From: Necropsobacter rosorum
GTDB lineage: Bacteria > Pseudomonadota > Gammaproteobacteria > Enterobacterales > Pasteurellaceae
Direction of reading: 5' to 3'
Length of the DNA stretch: 64,000 bases
Assembly: GCA_000751835.1 (NCBI GenBank)
Contig: CCMQ01000008.1
Coordinates: 186,001-250,000, forward strand
Part shown: positions 16,833-26,656 of the stretch, piece by piece
Layout: the number at the start of each line of letters is the position of its first letter
Position numbering within the stretch: position 1 is the stretch's first letter
Made by a program: the position numbers and the translations under genes
The notes under the pieces: model-generated
What the model was told of the DNA's origin: nothing
Seen by the model: only the letters and a program-made list of their open reading frames with translations
Database searches by the model: none

Positions 16833-18677
16833 ATGCTGAATAATATTTTTTCATGGTTCGAACGACGCCTGAACCCTTATCCGGAGCAGTCTTCGCAGAC
16901 GCCGGACAAAGGTCTGATCCGTTTTATCTGGTCAAGTCTGGACGGGATGAAAGGCTGGATTTTACTGCTGTCGGTGATGGTGGTCGGCACCGGCGTGATT
17001 GAAGCGGTGCTGTTTCAGTTTATGGGTGTGCTAATTGACTGGATGGGACAATACACGCCGGCGCAATTATGGGCGGAGAAGGGGCATTTGTTGCTCGCCA
17101 TGGGCGCGGCGCTGGTGATCAGCGTGGTGTGGTCGTTTGTTGCTTCGCTGATTCGGCTGCAGACCTTGCAGGGCAATTTTCCGATGCGTCTGCGCTGGAA
17201 TTTCCACCGTCTGATGCTGGGGCAAAGTCTGAGTTTTTATCAGGATGAGTTTGCCGGGCGGGTTTCCGCCAAGGTGATGCAAACCGCACTGGCGGTACGC
17301 GATACGGTGCTGACTATCGCCGATATGTTTGTGTATATCACGGTGTATTTTATTACCTCAGGTGCGGTGCTGGTGGCGCTGGACGGCTGGCTTTTAGTGC
17401 CGTTTATCGTCTGGATCGTGCTGTTCGGTATTATTTTGCGGCTGCTGATCCCGAAACTGGCAAAAACGGCCGAACGTCAGGCGGATGCCCGTTCGCTGAT
17501 GACCGGACGGATTACCGACGCCTATTCCAATATCGCTACGGTAAAATTATTTTCCCATGGTTCGCGTGAAGCCGCTTATGCCAAACGTTCAATGAAAGAG
17601 TTCATGGTCACCGTTCATGCTCAGATGCGTCTGGCTACCTCACTGGACGCACTGACTTATGCGGCCAATGTGGCGCTGACGCTGAGTACGGCGATACTCG
17701 GTATTCTGTTATGGCAGCAGGGTGCGGTCGGCGTCGGGGCGATTGCCACCGCAGTGGCGATGGCGTTGCGGGTAAACGGGCTGTCGCACTGGATTATGTG
17801 GGAATCGGCGCGTTTGTTTGAGAATATCGGTACGGTAAACGACGGTATGAACACGCTGACCAAACCGCACACCATTGTGGATAAAAAAGAGGCGTATCCG
17901 TTACAGGTTTCGCGCGGGGAAATCCGCTTTGATGACGTCAGTTTCTCTTATGATGCGATGAAACCGCTTTTGACACACTTTAATCTGACCATTAAGCCGG
18001 GTGAAAAAGTCGGTTTAATCGGTCGTTCCGGGGCGGGAAAATCCACTATTGTGAATTTATTGCTGCGCTTTTACGAATGTACGCAGGGACGCATCACCAT
18101 CGACGGACAGGATGTTTGTGAGGTCTCGCAGGAAAGCCTGCGCCGTCAGATCGGTCTGGTCACTCAGGACACCTCATTGCTGCACCGTTCGGTGCGCGAT
18201 AATATTATTTATGGTCGCCCGGACGCCACGGAAGACGAAATGATAAACGCGGCACAACGGGCGGAAGCGGCGGATTTTATTCCGTTTTTAAGCGATGCCG
18301 AAGGCCGCCGCGGATACGATGCCCATGTGGGTGAACGCGGGGTGAAATTATCCGGCGGTCAGCGTCAGCGGATTGCGATAGCCCGCGTGATGCTGAAAGA
18401 CGCACCGATTCTGCTGCTGGACGAAGCCACCAGCGCGCTGGATTCGGAAGTGGAAGCGGCGATTCAGGAAAGTCTGGATAAGATGATGGAAAATAAAACC
18501 GTGATTGCCATTGCCCACCGTTTATCTACCATTGCGGCGATGGATCGCTTAATTGTGCTGGATAAAGGGCAGATTGTGGAACAGGGCAGCCATGCGGAGT
18601 TATTGGCGCAAAACGGGCTGTATGCAAAATTATGGCAGCACCAGAGCGGCGGTTTTTTAAGCGAGCATGCCGATTAG
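16833..18677 (+). CDS. ABC transporter, fused permease and ATPase
   Basis: The 614-residue half-transporter has an N-terminal six-helix ABC exporter domain and a C-terminal nucleotide-binding domain. Visible motifs are Walker A GRSGAGKST near residue 400, signature LSGGQRQR, Walker B ILLLDEATSALDSE and the H-loop AHRLST. It belongs to the MsbA/multidrug exporter group and is longer at the N-terminus than MsbA. The substrate cannot be deduced. Proximity to LPS genes is suggestive only. Confidence 0.88.
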   Translation: MLNNIFSWFERRLNPYPEQSSQTPDKGLIRFIWSSLDGMKGWILLLSVMVVGTGVIEAVLFQFMGVLIDWMGQYTPAQLWAEKGHLLLAMGAALVISVVWSFVASLIRLQTLQGNFPMRLRWNFHRLMLGQSLSFYQDEFAGRVSAKVMQTALAVRDTVLTIADMFVYITVYFITSGAVLVALDGWLLVPFIVWIVLFGIILRLLIPKLAKTAERQADARSLMTGRITDAYSNIATVKLFSHGSREAAYAKRSMKEFMVTVHAQMRLATSLDALTYAANVALTLSTAILGILLWQQGAVGVGAIATAVAMALRVNGLSHWIMWESARLFENIGTVNDGMNTLTKPHTIVDKKEAYPLQVSRGEIRFDDVSFSYDAMKPLLTHFNLTIKPGEKVGLIGRSGAGKSTIVNLLLRFYECTQGRITIDGQDVCEVSQESLRRQIGLVTQDTSLLHRSVRDNIIYGRPDATEDEMINAAQRAEAADFIPFLSDAEGRRGYDAHVGERGVKLSGGQRQRIAIARVMLKDAPILLLDEATSALDSEVEAAIQESLDKMMENKTVIAIAHRLSTIAAMDRLIVLDKGQIVEQGSHAELLAQNGLYAKLWQHQSGGFLSEHAD

Positions 18678-18693
18678 CCGCTTTCCGCCATGT

Positions 18694-18730
18694 AAAAAAA
18701 ACAGTTGACCTTAAGGTTAACTGCTTTTTT
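18694..18730. terminator. Bidirectional terminator between the exporter and yfcZ-like genes
   Basis: A nine-base stem, CAGTTGACC with GGTTAACTG (one G-U pair), has loop TTAA, with seven A on the left and six T on the right. It serves the two convergent genes. Confidence 0.8.
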
Positions 18731-18744
18731 ATTGGGATGAAAAA

Positions 18745-19029
18745 TTAACGTAAACCCAGTTCAAAAATCAGCGATTCCGCCTGACAGCTGAAAGTGAAAT
18801 CCGCTTTTAGGACAACGCCGTCGTCAGTTTTCTCAATGCGGGATTGAATCTGGCAAGGATCGGTTTCTGCATTTCTGGCTTTGCGGGTAAATTCTGCCAG
18901 CGCGTTTTGCGCCTCTTCTTCGCTGCTATAATGTCTTTCGATATGCGCGGTGCAGTCGCTGTTGTCGATCACCGTGCCGACATCAAAGGTATTACAGCCT
19001 ACGCATTCGATGGGTTGTTCTTGTTTCAT
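18745..19029 (-). CDS. YfcZ/YiiS-family protein (DUF406)
   Basis: The 94-residue cytosolic protein resembles E. coli YfcZ: DVGTVIDNSDCTAHI, then EEEAQNALAEFTRKAR, DPCQI and the C-terminal FTFSCQAESLIFELGLR. Five cysteines (in ECVGCN, SDC, DPC and FSC) are striking for its size and partly conserved in the family. The function is unknown. It is a single gene between the exporter and gnd. Confidence 0.85.
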   Translation of the reverse strand: MKQEQPIECVGCNTFDVGTVIDNSDCTAHIERHYSSEEEAQNALAEFTRKARNAETDPCQIQSRIEKTDDGVVLKADFTFSCQAESLIFELGLR

Positions 19030-19101
19030 ACATACTCCTCTGTTTAGAAAGCATCATCATGTGCGGAAAACAACGATTTTTTTGACCGCACTTTGGACCA
19101 T

Positions 19102-19129
19102 GCCCGCCCGTGTATCCGACAGGGCGGGC
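19102..19129 (-). terminator. G+C-rich hairpin after gnd
   Basis: GCCCGCCC pairs with GGGCGGGC around a 12-base loop, 15 bases past the gnd stop. It lacks a T run, so it is a weak or Rho-assisted terminator. An uptake word (19085-19093) follows. Confidence 0.45.
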
Positions 19130-19143
19130 GCCGATGCGGTTAA

Positions 19144-20598
19144 TTATACCTCATATGTGGTGGAAGCGGTATTGCCACCGCGACCGGTCCAGTTGGTATG
19201 GAAGAATTCACCGCGCGGTTTGTCCGTCCGCTCGTAAGTATGGGCGCCGAAGTAATCCCGCTGAGCCTGCAGCAAATTAGCCGGCAGACGCGCCGAGGTA
19301 TAACCGTCGAGGAAGGTGAGCGCCGAAGCCATGCACGGCATCGGAATGCCGCTTTCCACGGATTTCGCCACCACTTTACGCCACGCCGGCAGGGCATTTT
19401 CTAAAATAGTTTTGAAATACGGATCGGAGCCTAAAAAGACCAGATCCGGATTGGTTTGATAGGCATCGCGGATATTGCCGAGGAACCGGCTGCGGATAAT
19501 ACAGCCTTCACGCCATAATAACGCGGTGGCGCCGTAGTTAATGTGCCAGTCGAAGTGCTCGGAGGCTTCGCGAATCAGCATAAAGCCCTGCGCATAGGAA
19601 ATAATTTTGGAAGCCAGTAAGGCTTGGCGTACCGCTTCGATCCAGACTTTTTTATCGCCTTCAACCGGCGCAATGGTTTTATTAAACAGGTTGGCCGCAT
19701 CAATGCGTTGTTCTTTAAAGGCGGACACGCAGCGGGCAAAAACCGCTTCGGTGATCAGCGTAAGCGGAATGCCGAAATCCAGCGCGTTGATACCGGTCCA
19801 TTTACCCGTTCCTTTCTGACCGGCGGTATCCAGAATTTTTTCCACCAGCGGCTGACCGTCGCTGTCTTTGTAACCCAGAATATCCGTTGTGATGTCAATC
19901 AGATAACTGTCGAGCTCCGTATTTTTCCAGTCGGCGAAGATGTGCTGCATTTCGTTATAGCTTAAGCCCAATCCTTCTTTCAGGAATTGATAGGCTTCGC
20001 AGATAAGCTGCATATCGCCGTATTCGATACCGTTATGTACCATTTTGACGAAATGACCGGCACCTTCTTTGCCCACCCAGTCGCAGCAAGGTTCGCCTTT
20101 ATCGGTTTTGGCGGCAATGGCCTGCAGAATCGGTTTAACATAAGGCCAGGCCTCTTCGTTGCCGCCCGGCATAATGGACGGGCCGCGGCGGGCGCCTTCT
20201 TCACCGCCGGACACCCCGGCACCGACGAAACGGATGCCTTTTTCCGCCAGCGCTTTCACCCGGCGGTTTGAGTCCGGATAATTGGAATTGCCGCCGTCGA
20301 TGATAATATCGCCCGCTTCAAGATGCGGCAGCAAGGCGTCGATAAACTGATCAACCACTTCACCGGCGCGCACCATTAACATAATTTTGCGCGGTTTTTC
20401 CAATTTTGCCGCCAGATCGTCCAGCGAGTAAGCGCCGATAATATTGGTGCCTTTCGCCGCACCGGCTAAAAAATCATCCACCTTGGAGGTGGTGCGGTTA
20501 TACGCCACCACTTTAAAGCCATGGTCGTTCATATTTAAAATCAAATTCTGCCCCATGACGGCCAGACCGATCACACCGATATCACCTTTAACTGACAT
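19144..20598 (-). CDS. gnd: 6-phosphogluconate dehydrogenase, decarboxylating
   Basis: Gnd oxidises 6-phosphogluconate to ribulose 5-phosphate with NADP+. The 484-residue protein has the N-terminal Rossmann motif GVIGLAVMGQNLILN (about 8-22) and the NADP-selecting NRTTSK. It also shows the catalytic GGEEGAR and KMVHNGIEYGDMQLICE signatures, and the C-terminal helical domain ending in HTNWTGRGG. It is third in zwf-pgl-gnd, separated from pgl by 23 bases. Confidence 0.98.
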   Translation of the reverse strand: MSVKGDIGVIGLAVMGQNLILNMNDHGFKVVAYNRTTSKVDDFLAGAAKGTNIIGAYSLDDLAAKLEKPRKIMLMVRAGEVVDQFIDALLPHLEAGDIIIDGGNSNYPDSNRRVKALAEKGIRFVGAGVSGGEEGARRGPSIMPGGNEEAWPYVKPILQAIAAKTDKGEPCCDWVGKEGAGHFVKMVHNGIEYGDMQLICEAYQFLKEGLGLSYNEMQHIFADWKNTELDSYLIDITTDILGYKDSDGQPLVEKILDTAGQKGTGKWTGINALDFGIPLTLITEAVFARCVSAFKEQRIDAANLFNKTIAPVEGDKKVWIEAVRQALLASKIISYAQGFMLIREASEHFDWHINYGATALLWREGCIIRSRFLGNIRDAYQTNPDLVFLGSDPYFKTILENALPAWRKVVAKSVESGIPMPCMASALTFLDGYTSARLPANLLQAQRDYFGAHTYERTDKPRGEFFHTNWTGRGGNTASTTYEV

Positions 20599-20621
20599 AT
20601 TGTTCTCCTGTTTGTTACAAC

Positions 20622-21320
20622 TTATAAAAATTTTGCCGCATCTTTATCCAGATACCATTCCGTGATGCCGTTTGCGGATTGGATTCGTGCTGCCGGATAA
20701 GGCAATTGCTCCGCCGGCGTCGTGCTGATGCGGCGCAGAATTTCCGCCTTGCCTGCGCCGGTCACCAGATAGGTGACGCGTTTGGCTTTTGCGATCAGCG
20801 TTGCGCTTTTGGAAATCCGGATTTGCCCGCTTTGCGGGTGTTTGGCGATAAGCGCCGGATGTAAATCGTCAAAATCCGTCTGATTAGGGAACAGCGAGGC
20901 GGTATGGCCGTCCGTTCCCATGCCTAAAATAATCCAATCGAATGCCAGATCAGGAACCGTTGCGCGCAGTTCCTGCGTGAAACGGTTAAGCTCCGCCTGT
21001 ACCGGCTGTTCGCCGCGGATACGGTGAATATTCTGCGCCGGAATGGCGATATGATCGAATAATAATTTCTGCACTTCGCCGTAGTTGCTTTCCGGATCCT
21101 GCGGCGGCACCATGCGCTCATCCCCCCACCAAAAATGCAGATTTTCCCACCGCACTTCTGAGGCGAACGGCTCGGCGGCCAACGTTTTAAACAGCAGTTT
21201 CGGCGTGCTGCCGCCGGATAAAGAAATATGCACCGGACGTGCCTGTCGGCTGTAGGTGTTCAGCTCGTCGGCAATGCGTTCCACCGCCGCCTGTGCGCTG
21301 TCAAAAATAATAGGTTGCAT
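20622..21320 (-). CDS. pgl: 6-phosphogluconolactonase
   Basis: Pgl (DevB type) hydrolyses 6-phosphogluconolactone, the second step of the oxidative pentose phosphate branch. The 232 residues include SLSGGSTPKLLFK, the WWGDERMVPP motif and the catalytic-region GMGTDGHTASLFP. The start MQPIIFD at 21320 matches family length; 14 more codons are open upstream. It lies between zwf and gnd on the same strand. Confidence 0.96.
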   Translation of the reverse strand: MQPIIFDSAQAAVERIADELNTYSRQARPVHISLSGGSTPKLLFKTLAAEPFASEVRWENLHFWWGDERMVPPQDPESNYGEVQKLLFDHIAIPAQNIHRIRGEQPVQAELNRFTQELRATVPDLAFDWIILGMGTDGHTASLFPNQTDFDDLHPALIAKHPQSGQIRISKSATLIAKAKRVTYLVTGAGKAEILRRISTTPAEQLPYPAARIQSANGITEWYLDKDAAKFL

Positions 21321-21392
21321 GACTCTTCCTCTGGTGATGTTATACCTATGCCGGCTAATCACGACGCCTTGCGGCGCCGGGCGGCAAGCGGA

Positions 21393-22883
21393 TTAAATCT
21401 TTTTCTTCATCAAACCGCTCGGTTTGCGCCATACCCGCCCGGTTTTGGCGATCATTTTATCCGCTTCCACCGGCCCCCAGCTGCCCGCTTCGTATTCGTA
21501 AACCCGTCCGCGTTCGGCTTTGTAATCCAGAATCGGTTGGACGAATTTCCAGCAGGCATGCACGGCATCGGTGCGCGCAAATAAGGTGGCGTCCCCTTTC
21601 ATGGCATCCAGCAATAAACGCTCGTAGGCGCTCAGCAGGCTTAATGTGGCCAGATCCGCATAGCGGAAATCCATCGACACTTCTTTGGCTTCAAAACCGG
21701 CGCCCGGTTTTTTTAAGCCGAAACGCATGGAAATGCCTTCGTCGGGCTGAATGCGGATAATCAGTTTATTTTCCGGCGCTTTCTGACTGAATACCGGGTG
21801 CGGGGTGGTTTTAAAGTGAATCACCACTTCGGTCACGCGCACCGGTAAGCGTTTTCCGGTACGCACATAAAAAGGCACGCCCGCCCAGCGCCAGTTGTCG
21901 ATTTCGCAGCGCAGCGCCATGTAGGTTTCCGTATCGGAATCCGCCGGTACGCCCTTTTCTTCGGTATAGCCTTTTATTTTTTTACCGTCGATCAACGCGC
22001 CGCTATATTGGCCGAGCACCAGATTATTTTTCACATCCTCGGCACTTAACGGGTGCAGGCAGTGCAGCACTTTCGCCACTTCATCACGCATGGAATCGGC
22101 GTTGATGATAGCCGGCGGCTCCATGGCGACCATCGCCAGTACCTGCAGCAAATGGTTCTGAAACATATCGCGCACCGCGCCGGAACCGTCGTAATAGCCG
22201 CCGCGTTCCTCCACGCCGATTTGCTCTGCGCCGGTGATCTCCACATAATCAATAAAATTGCGGTTCCACAGCGGCTCGAACAGGCCGTTGGAAAAGCGCA
22301 GCACCAGCAGATTTTGTACGGTTTCTTTGCCCAGATAATGATCGATACGGTAAATCTGATGTTCTTCAAAGAAGCGGTGAATCTGCACGTCTAACGCCTT
22401 GGCCGTTTTGATATCGTAACCGAACGGTTTTTCCACGATAATCCGTTTCCAGCCGAATTCTTCGGTGTTTAACCCGTGCGCCGCCATACATTCCGGAATT
22501 ACGCCGTACAGGCTTGGCGGGGTGGACATATAATATAATGTGTTGCCGCAGCTCTGATATTTATCGTGCAGTTCGTCAAGACGCGGCGTCAGTTTGGCAT
22601 AGTCCGATGCCTCGGCGGTATTGATGGCCTGATAATAGAGGTGGCTGCAGAATTTTTCCAGCGTATCGCCGTCGGTTTTTTCCGTTTCCAGCAGCGCGTC
22701 GCGCATTTTTTGCCGGAACTGTTCATCGCTCAGCTCGGTACGGGCGACGCCCAGTACGGAAAAATGTTCGGTCAAACGTCCTATTTTGTATAAATTATAC
22801 AGTGCCGGAATCAGCTTACGATGGGTTAAATCCCCGGAGGCGCCGAAAATGACAATACAATTATTTTCTGCATTAACGTTCAT
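21393..22883 (-). CDS. zwf: Glucose-6-phosphate 1-dehydrogenase
   Basis: Zwf oxidises glucose 6-phosphate with NADP+. The 496-residue protein has the nucleotide loop [17 protein letters not shown] near 14-30 and the active-site stretch [13 protein letters not shown] with catalytic His-Asp residues. The phosphate-binding EKPFGYD and late [12 protein letters not shown] motifs are also present. It heads the zwf-pgl-gnd set; cysQ lies 74 bases upstream. Confidence 0.98.
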   Translation of the reverse strand: MNVNAENNCIVIFGASGDLTHRKLIPALYNLYKIGRLTEHFSVLGVARTELSDEQFRQKMRDALLETEKTDGDTLEKFCSHLYYQAINTAEASDYAKLTPRLDELHDKYQSCGNTLYYMSTPPSLYGVIPECMAAHGLNTEEFGWKRIIVEKPFGYDIKTAKALDVQIHRFFEEHQIYRIDHYLGKETVQNLLVLRFSNGLFEPLWNRNFIDYVEITGAEQIGVEERGGYYDGSGAVRDMFQNHLLQVLAMVAMEPPAIINADSMRDEVAKVLHCLHPLSAEDVKNNLVLGQYSGALIDGKKIKGYTEEKGVPADSDTETYMALRCEIDNWRWAGVPFYVRTGKRLPVRVTEVVIHFKTTPHPVFSQKAPENKLIIRIQPDEGISMRFGLKKPGAGFEAKEVSMDFRYADLATLSLLSAYERLLLDAMKGDATLFARTDAVHACWKFVQPILDYKAERGRVYEYEAGSWGPVEADKMIAKTGRVWRKPSGLMKKKI

Positions 22884-22957
22884 ATTGTTCCTAAATGTGA
22901 TGTGTCAAAAGAGCTGTAATAATATGCTCAAACAAAATAAATTACCAATAGTTCTGA

Positions 22958-23779
22958 TTAATCGAATTGAAAGATGTTGTGCCAGTCGAGGCGGCGGTCG
23001 GCGGCCATGACAAAGTCAGGGTTGACCAGCGTTTCCCGCTGATTGTAGCTCAACGGTCGGAAGCGGGTGTCGAAGATAAAGCCGCCCGTCTCGCCCAGCA
23101 GCACCTGTGCCGCCGCGGTATCCCATTCGCCGGTTTGTCCCAGACGCACATAGCAATCCGCACCGCCCTGCGCCACCAGCGCGCCTTTCAGACCGCAGGA
23201 ACCGCGAATCTGAAATTCATATTGATAATTCGGGTTTAAAATCGACCGCACTTTTTCCTGTGCGGAAGGGGAGCCGACGGCGATTTTTAACGGACGTTCC
23301 GGATTCAGCCTGCGCGGTACAAGACGTTGTAGCGCATCCGGCGTTTGTTGGTATGCGCCGTAGCCGTGCATGGCGTAATAAGTGTGTGCCGACAGCGGCG
23401 CATGGATAATGCCCAGTACCGGGTTGTGATGTTCAATCAGCGCAATCAGCAGGCAAAACTGGCCGCTGCGGTTGATAAAATGCTGCGTGCCGTCCAGCGG
23501 GTCGATCAGCCAGTAACGTTGCCAGTGTTCGCGCCGTGCCAGCGGAATATGGCCGCTTTCTTCCGAAAGCACCGGAATGGTCGGCGTAAGTGCGGTCAGT
23601 TTTTCGATTAAAAATCGGCTGACAAACAGATCCGCCTCAGTAACCGGCGTATTGTCGGTTTTGGTATGAACGGTCAGGTTACGCTGATAAAAATCGCTTA
23701 AGTGGTTGCCCGCTGCCCGGGCGATTTGCAGGACGGACTGCAATAATTGCGGATTCGGTAACACGATAGTCGGTCTCAA
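22958..23779 (-). CDS. cysQ: 3'(2'),5'-bisphosphate nucleotidase
   Basis: CysQ removes the 3'-phosphate from PAP/PAPS, the toxic by-product of sulfate assimilation. In 273 residues the inositol monophosphatase-type metal sites are visible: TKTDNTPVTEAD, VLSEESG, the lithium-sensitive motif IDPLDGTQHFINR, and the late GEWDTAAAQVLLGETGG. The zwf-cysQ-OPT neighbourhood agrees with H. influenzae as I recall it. It links functionally to the sulfate importer at 48.7-52.5 kb. Confidence 0.95.
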   Translation of the reverse strand: MRPTIVLPNPQLLQSVLQIARAAGNHLSDFYQRNLTVHTKTDNTPVTEADLFVSRFLIEKLTALTPTIPVLSEESGHIPLARREHWQRYWLIDPLDGTQHFINRSGQFCLLIALIEHHNPVLGIIHAPLSAHTYYAMHGYGAYQQTPDALQRLVPRRLNPERPLKIAVGSPSAQEKVRSILNPNYQYEFQIRGSCGLKGALVAQGGADCYVRLGQTGEWDTAAAQVLLGETGGFIFDTRFRPLSYNQRETLVNPDFVMAADRRLDWHNIFQFD

Positions 23780-23813
23780 GATTCGTTTGGTCGTGATAGT
23801 ATAACAAAAGAAA

Positions 23814-23843
23814 TGAAAAAGGGTGCAATCATTCGCACCCTTT
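23814..23843 (-). terminator. Terminator after the OPT transporter gene
   Basis: A nine-base stem (AAAGGGTGC with GCACCCTTT), an eight-base loop and a T tract on the minus strand begin six bases beyond the OPT stop. Confidence 0.85.
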
Positions 23844-23849
23844 GTTATC

Positions 23850-25874
23850 TCAGCGTTTCGCTCTTAATATGCGTAAAGCGAAAATGCCCACGCCGGTTAC
23901 GAATACCAGTAACCCCAGCGTTTCGGCGATGCCGTCCCAGTTTTCCAGCGTCAGCGCTAACGGCGCATCAGAACCGCCGGAGGTGACCGAGGCAGCAATG
24001 ATAAAGGCGAGGATAACGCCGATCAGACTTTCACCCACAATAAGACCGGCAGCGAACAGAGTGCCGTAGCGTTCAGCTTTTTTCTTGATGTCGCCGGCGT
24101 TTTTACCCTGTCGGCGGGCATAGCTTTCCAAATGACGGTTGATCACCCAAGACAGCAGCGCACCGATAATAATCGGCGCGTTGATTGACGGCGGTAAATA
24201 AATCCCCATACCGACCGCCAGCGCCGGCAGTGCAAAACGGTTGGCGCTGGATTTTCGTAATCCGACGTCGATGCAAATCAGGATCAGACCCAGCATGATG
24301 CCCATAAAGATATAAGTCCATTCCAGATTATCGGAGAAAATACCTTTGGCGATGGTAGTCATTAAGGTTGCCTGCGGGGCGGAAAGCGCCTGTGACGGAT
24401 CCATCTCCGCACGCGGCATCGCGCCGCTGAAACCATAGGCGTGATAGAGAATTTCCAGCACCGGTGCGATCACCAGCGCTCCGACCACACAACCGATAAT
24501 CAACGCGACCTGTTGGCGCCACGGTGTGGCTTCCACCAGTAAACCGGTTTTTAAATCCTGTAGGTTATCGTTTGAAATCGCCGCGGTAGTCACCACAATG
24601 GAGCCGGAGAAAATGGTCAGTGCGGTTAAAAATTGCTGACCTTCCGTGCTGTCCAGCAAGCCGGAGGTTTTACCGATCAACATTAAGGTTAAGGAAATCA
24701 ACACCACAGAAATAATGCCGATACCGGAGATCGGGCTGGATGACGAACCGACCAAACCGGCCATATAACCGCATGCGGCGGCAACGAAAAAGCCGATAAA
24801 CACGGCCAGTGCGGTACACACCGCCACCAGTAATACGGCAAGCTCCGCCGAAACCGGCGCCGCTTCAATAAAATGCGACAGCGCCAACGCAATCAGCGCA
24901 ACGGCCACCAGCGCGATGTAAATCATGGTTTTAGGGGAGAGATCCTGCTGGGTACGGTCATGCTGGCGCAACGTCGGATCTTTTAAGGCACGGAAAGATT
25001 GCGCCATGCCCTGAATCATCGGTTTCATTAATACCAATAATGTCCAGATCGCGGCGATACCGATCGTGCCGACCCCGATGAAACGCACTTTGCTTTTCCA
25101 CACATCCATGGCATAGCCGATCATATCCGCATCGGTCGGCATGGCGGAAGCAGCGGTGAAATAAGGCACCGCCACGCCCCAGGTCAGAAAAATCCCCAGT
25201 AAAATGGCGATACCGCCGACAATCCCGACCAAATAACCGGCACCCAGCAGCGCCAGTGAAAAGCCCATCGGCACCTGAAATACCGCATTGCCGCTCTTAA
25301 ACCAAAGGCTGGCGCCGTCGGCCAGCAGGCGTAAACCGTTGGTCAGAAAACCGATTACTGCGGCAATCACCCCGCCGGCGGCGATTTCTTTAATTCCGCT
25401 TTCGCTGTTGTTATCCTGTTCTTGATTACCCGCTTTCAGAATTTCTGCCGCCGCAACGCCCTCCGGATAAGGCAGATCGCTTTTCACCACCATCACATGA
25501 CGCAAAGGAATGGTGAATATCACCCCCAGCGTTCCGCCGGCGATACAGATTAATAAGGTTTGCCAGAACGGAAAATCCTGCCAATATCCCATCATCAGCA
25601 GGCCGGGCAGGACGAAAATCACCGAAGACAACGTCCCCGCCGAGGAGGCTTGAGTTTGTACCATGTTATTTTCCAGAATATTGGCGCCGGAAAACATTTT
25701 TAATACCGCCATGGAAATCACCGCGGCGGGAATGGAGGAGGCAAAGGTCAGACCCACTTTCAGCCCCAGATAAACGTTCGACGCGGTAAACACCACGGTA
25801 ATTAATGCACCTAAAAGCATGCCGCGGAACGTCAGTTCCGGCAAACTCGGCGCGAGATGAGTCGATTTCTGCAT
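23850..25874 (-). CDS. OPT-family oligopeptide transporter
   Basis: This 674-residue inner-membrane protein has about 14-16 hydrophobic segments and the OPT family landmarks near the N-terminus (PELTFRGMLLGALITVVFTASNVYLGLKVG is the first helix region). NNMVQTQASSAG and SDLPYPEGVAAAEIL follow. OPT proteins use the proton gradient to import small peptides or metal chelates; the substrate here is not evident. A CCCC/GGGG mini-hairpin (25925-25937) lies in the upstream leader. Confidence 0.9.
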   Translation of the reverse strand: MQKSTHLAPSLPELTFRGMLLGALITVVFTASNVYLGLKVGLTFASSIPAAVISMAVLKMFSGANILENNMVQTQASSAGTLSSVIFVLPGLLMMGYWQDFPFWQTLLICIAGGTLGVIFTIPLRHVMVVKSDLPYPEGVAAAEILKAGNQEQDNNSESGIKEIAAGGVIAAVIGFLTNGLRLLADGASLWFKSGNAVFQVPMGFSLALLGAGYLVGIVGGIAILLGIFLTWGVAVPYFTAASAMPTDADMIGYAMDVWKSKVRFIGVGTIGIAAIWTLLVLMKPMIQGMAQSFRALKDPTLRQHDRTQQDLSPKTMIYIALVAVALIALALSHFIEAAPVSAELAVLLVAVCTALAVFIGFFVAAACGYMAGLVGSSSSPISGIGIISVVLISLTLMLIGKTSGLLDSTEGQQFLTALTIFSGSIVVTTAAISNDNLQDLKTGLLVEATPWRQQVALIIGCVVGALVIAPVLEILYHAYGFSGAMPRAEMDPSQALSAPQATLMTTIAKGIFSDNLEWTYIFMGIMLGLILICIDVGLRKSSANRFALPALAVGMGIYLPPSINAPIIIGALLSWVINRHLESYARRQGKNAGDIKKKAERYGTLFAAGLIVGESLIGVILAFIIAASVTSGGSDAPLALTLENWDGIAETLGLLVFVTGVGIFALRILRAKR

Positions 25875-25966
25875 AATATGCCTCTGTCTTTCTTTGTAAT
25901 TATTAAAATCGGTGAGAAATTCTACCCCAAGTCGGGGAGAATGAATAAGGGTAATTTATGTTTAAC

Positions 25967-26009
25967 GAAAAAAAAGGCGTTATTTTTTATAACTTCTAAA
26001 AAATAACGC
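25967..26009 (-). terminator. Terminator after nudE
   Basis: A perfect twelve-base inverted repeat (25977-25988 with 25998-26009), nine-base loop and eight T on the minus strand lie 24 bases past the nudE stop. Confidence 0.88.
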
Positions 26010-26032
26010 AAATTATTGAAAAATAATTAATA

Positions 26033-26584
26033 TTAAGCGGCGGATTTGAGATAATCCCGTAAACTGTAAAGCGCGCTCAGGTTGCGTGCCTCGCTGAAAT
26101 CGGGATTTTGCAGCAATTCATCGATTTGGTTTAACGGATAACGCACCAGCTGCAACGGCTCCGGTTCATCGCCTTCCAGTTTGCAGGGATAAAAATCCCG
26201 CGCGACGAAAATATGCATCGGATTGTTCATAAAACTCGGCGAGCTGTTGACGGTGCGCAGATGAATAAACGATTTTGCGCCTAAGCCGATTTCCTCTTTC
26301 AGCTCGCGATCGGCGCTTTGCGCCGGCGTTTCGCCGGGATCCATCAGCCCTTTCGGAAATCCCAGTTCATAACGTTCGGTGCCCACGGCGTATTCCCGGA
26401 TCATCAGCAGATCCTGACCGTCCAGCGGCAAAATCAATACGGCGGCACGGCTGCTCGGCTTAAACCGTTCGTAAACCCGGTATTGACCGTTGGAAAATTT
26501 CAGTTCCACCGCCTGAATTTCAAAAATACGCGATTTGGCCGCCACCGATACGGAGAGAATTTCCGGCTTTTTTAATTCCTGCAT
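26033..26584 (-). CDS. nudE: ADP compounds hydrolase NudE
   Basis: NudE is a Nudix hydrolase of ADP-ribose, NADH and Ap(n)A-type nucleotides. The 183 residues contain the Nudix box GETPAQSADRELKEEIGL preceded by ELGFPKGLMDP. The start MQELKKP at 26584 has an AGAGG ribosome site. It is divergent from yrfG across 72 bases, reproducing the E. coli arrangement nudE/yrfG-hslR-hslO. Confidence 0.93.
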   Translation of the reverse strand: MQELKKPEILSVSVAAKSRIFEIQAVELKFSNGQYRVYERFKPSSRAAVLILPLDGQDLLMIREYAVGTERYELGFPKGLMDPGETPAQSADRELKEEIGLGAKSFIHLRTVNSSPSFMNNPMHIFVARDFYPCKLEGDEPEPLQLVRYPLNQIDELLQNPDFSEARNLSALYSLRDYLKSAA

Positions 26585-26656
26585 AAGCACCTCTTTTACA
26601 AACTGACGGAATAACGATACCATAAAGCCTTGGCGGAGAGAACAGCGGGAGCGCGA

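Noticed and set aside
25925..25937. CCCC/GGGG hairpin upstream of the OPT gene as a riboswitch
   Set aside because: Only four pairs, with no further structure nearby that matches a known riboswitch.
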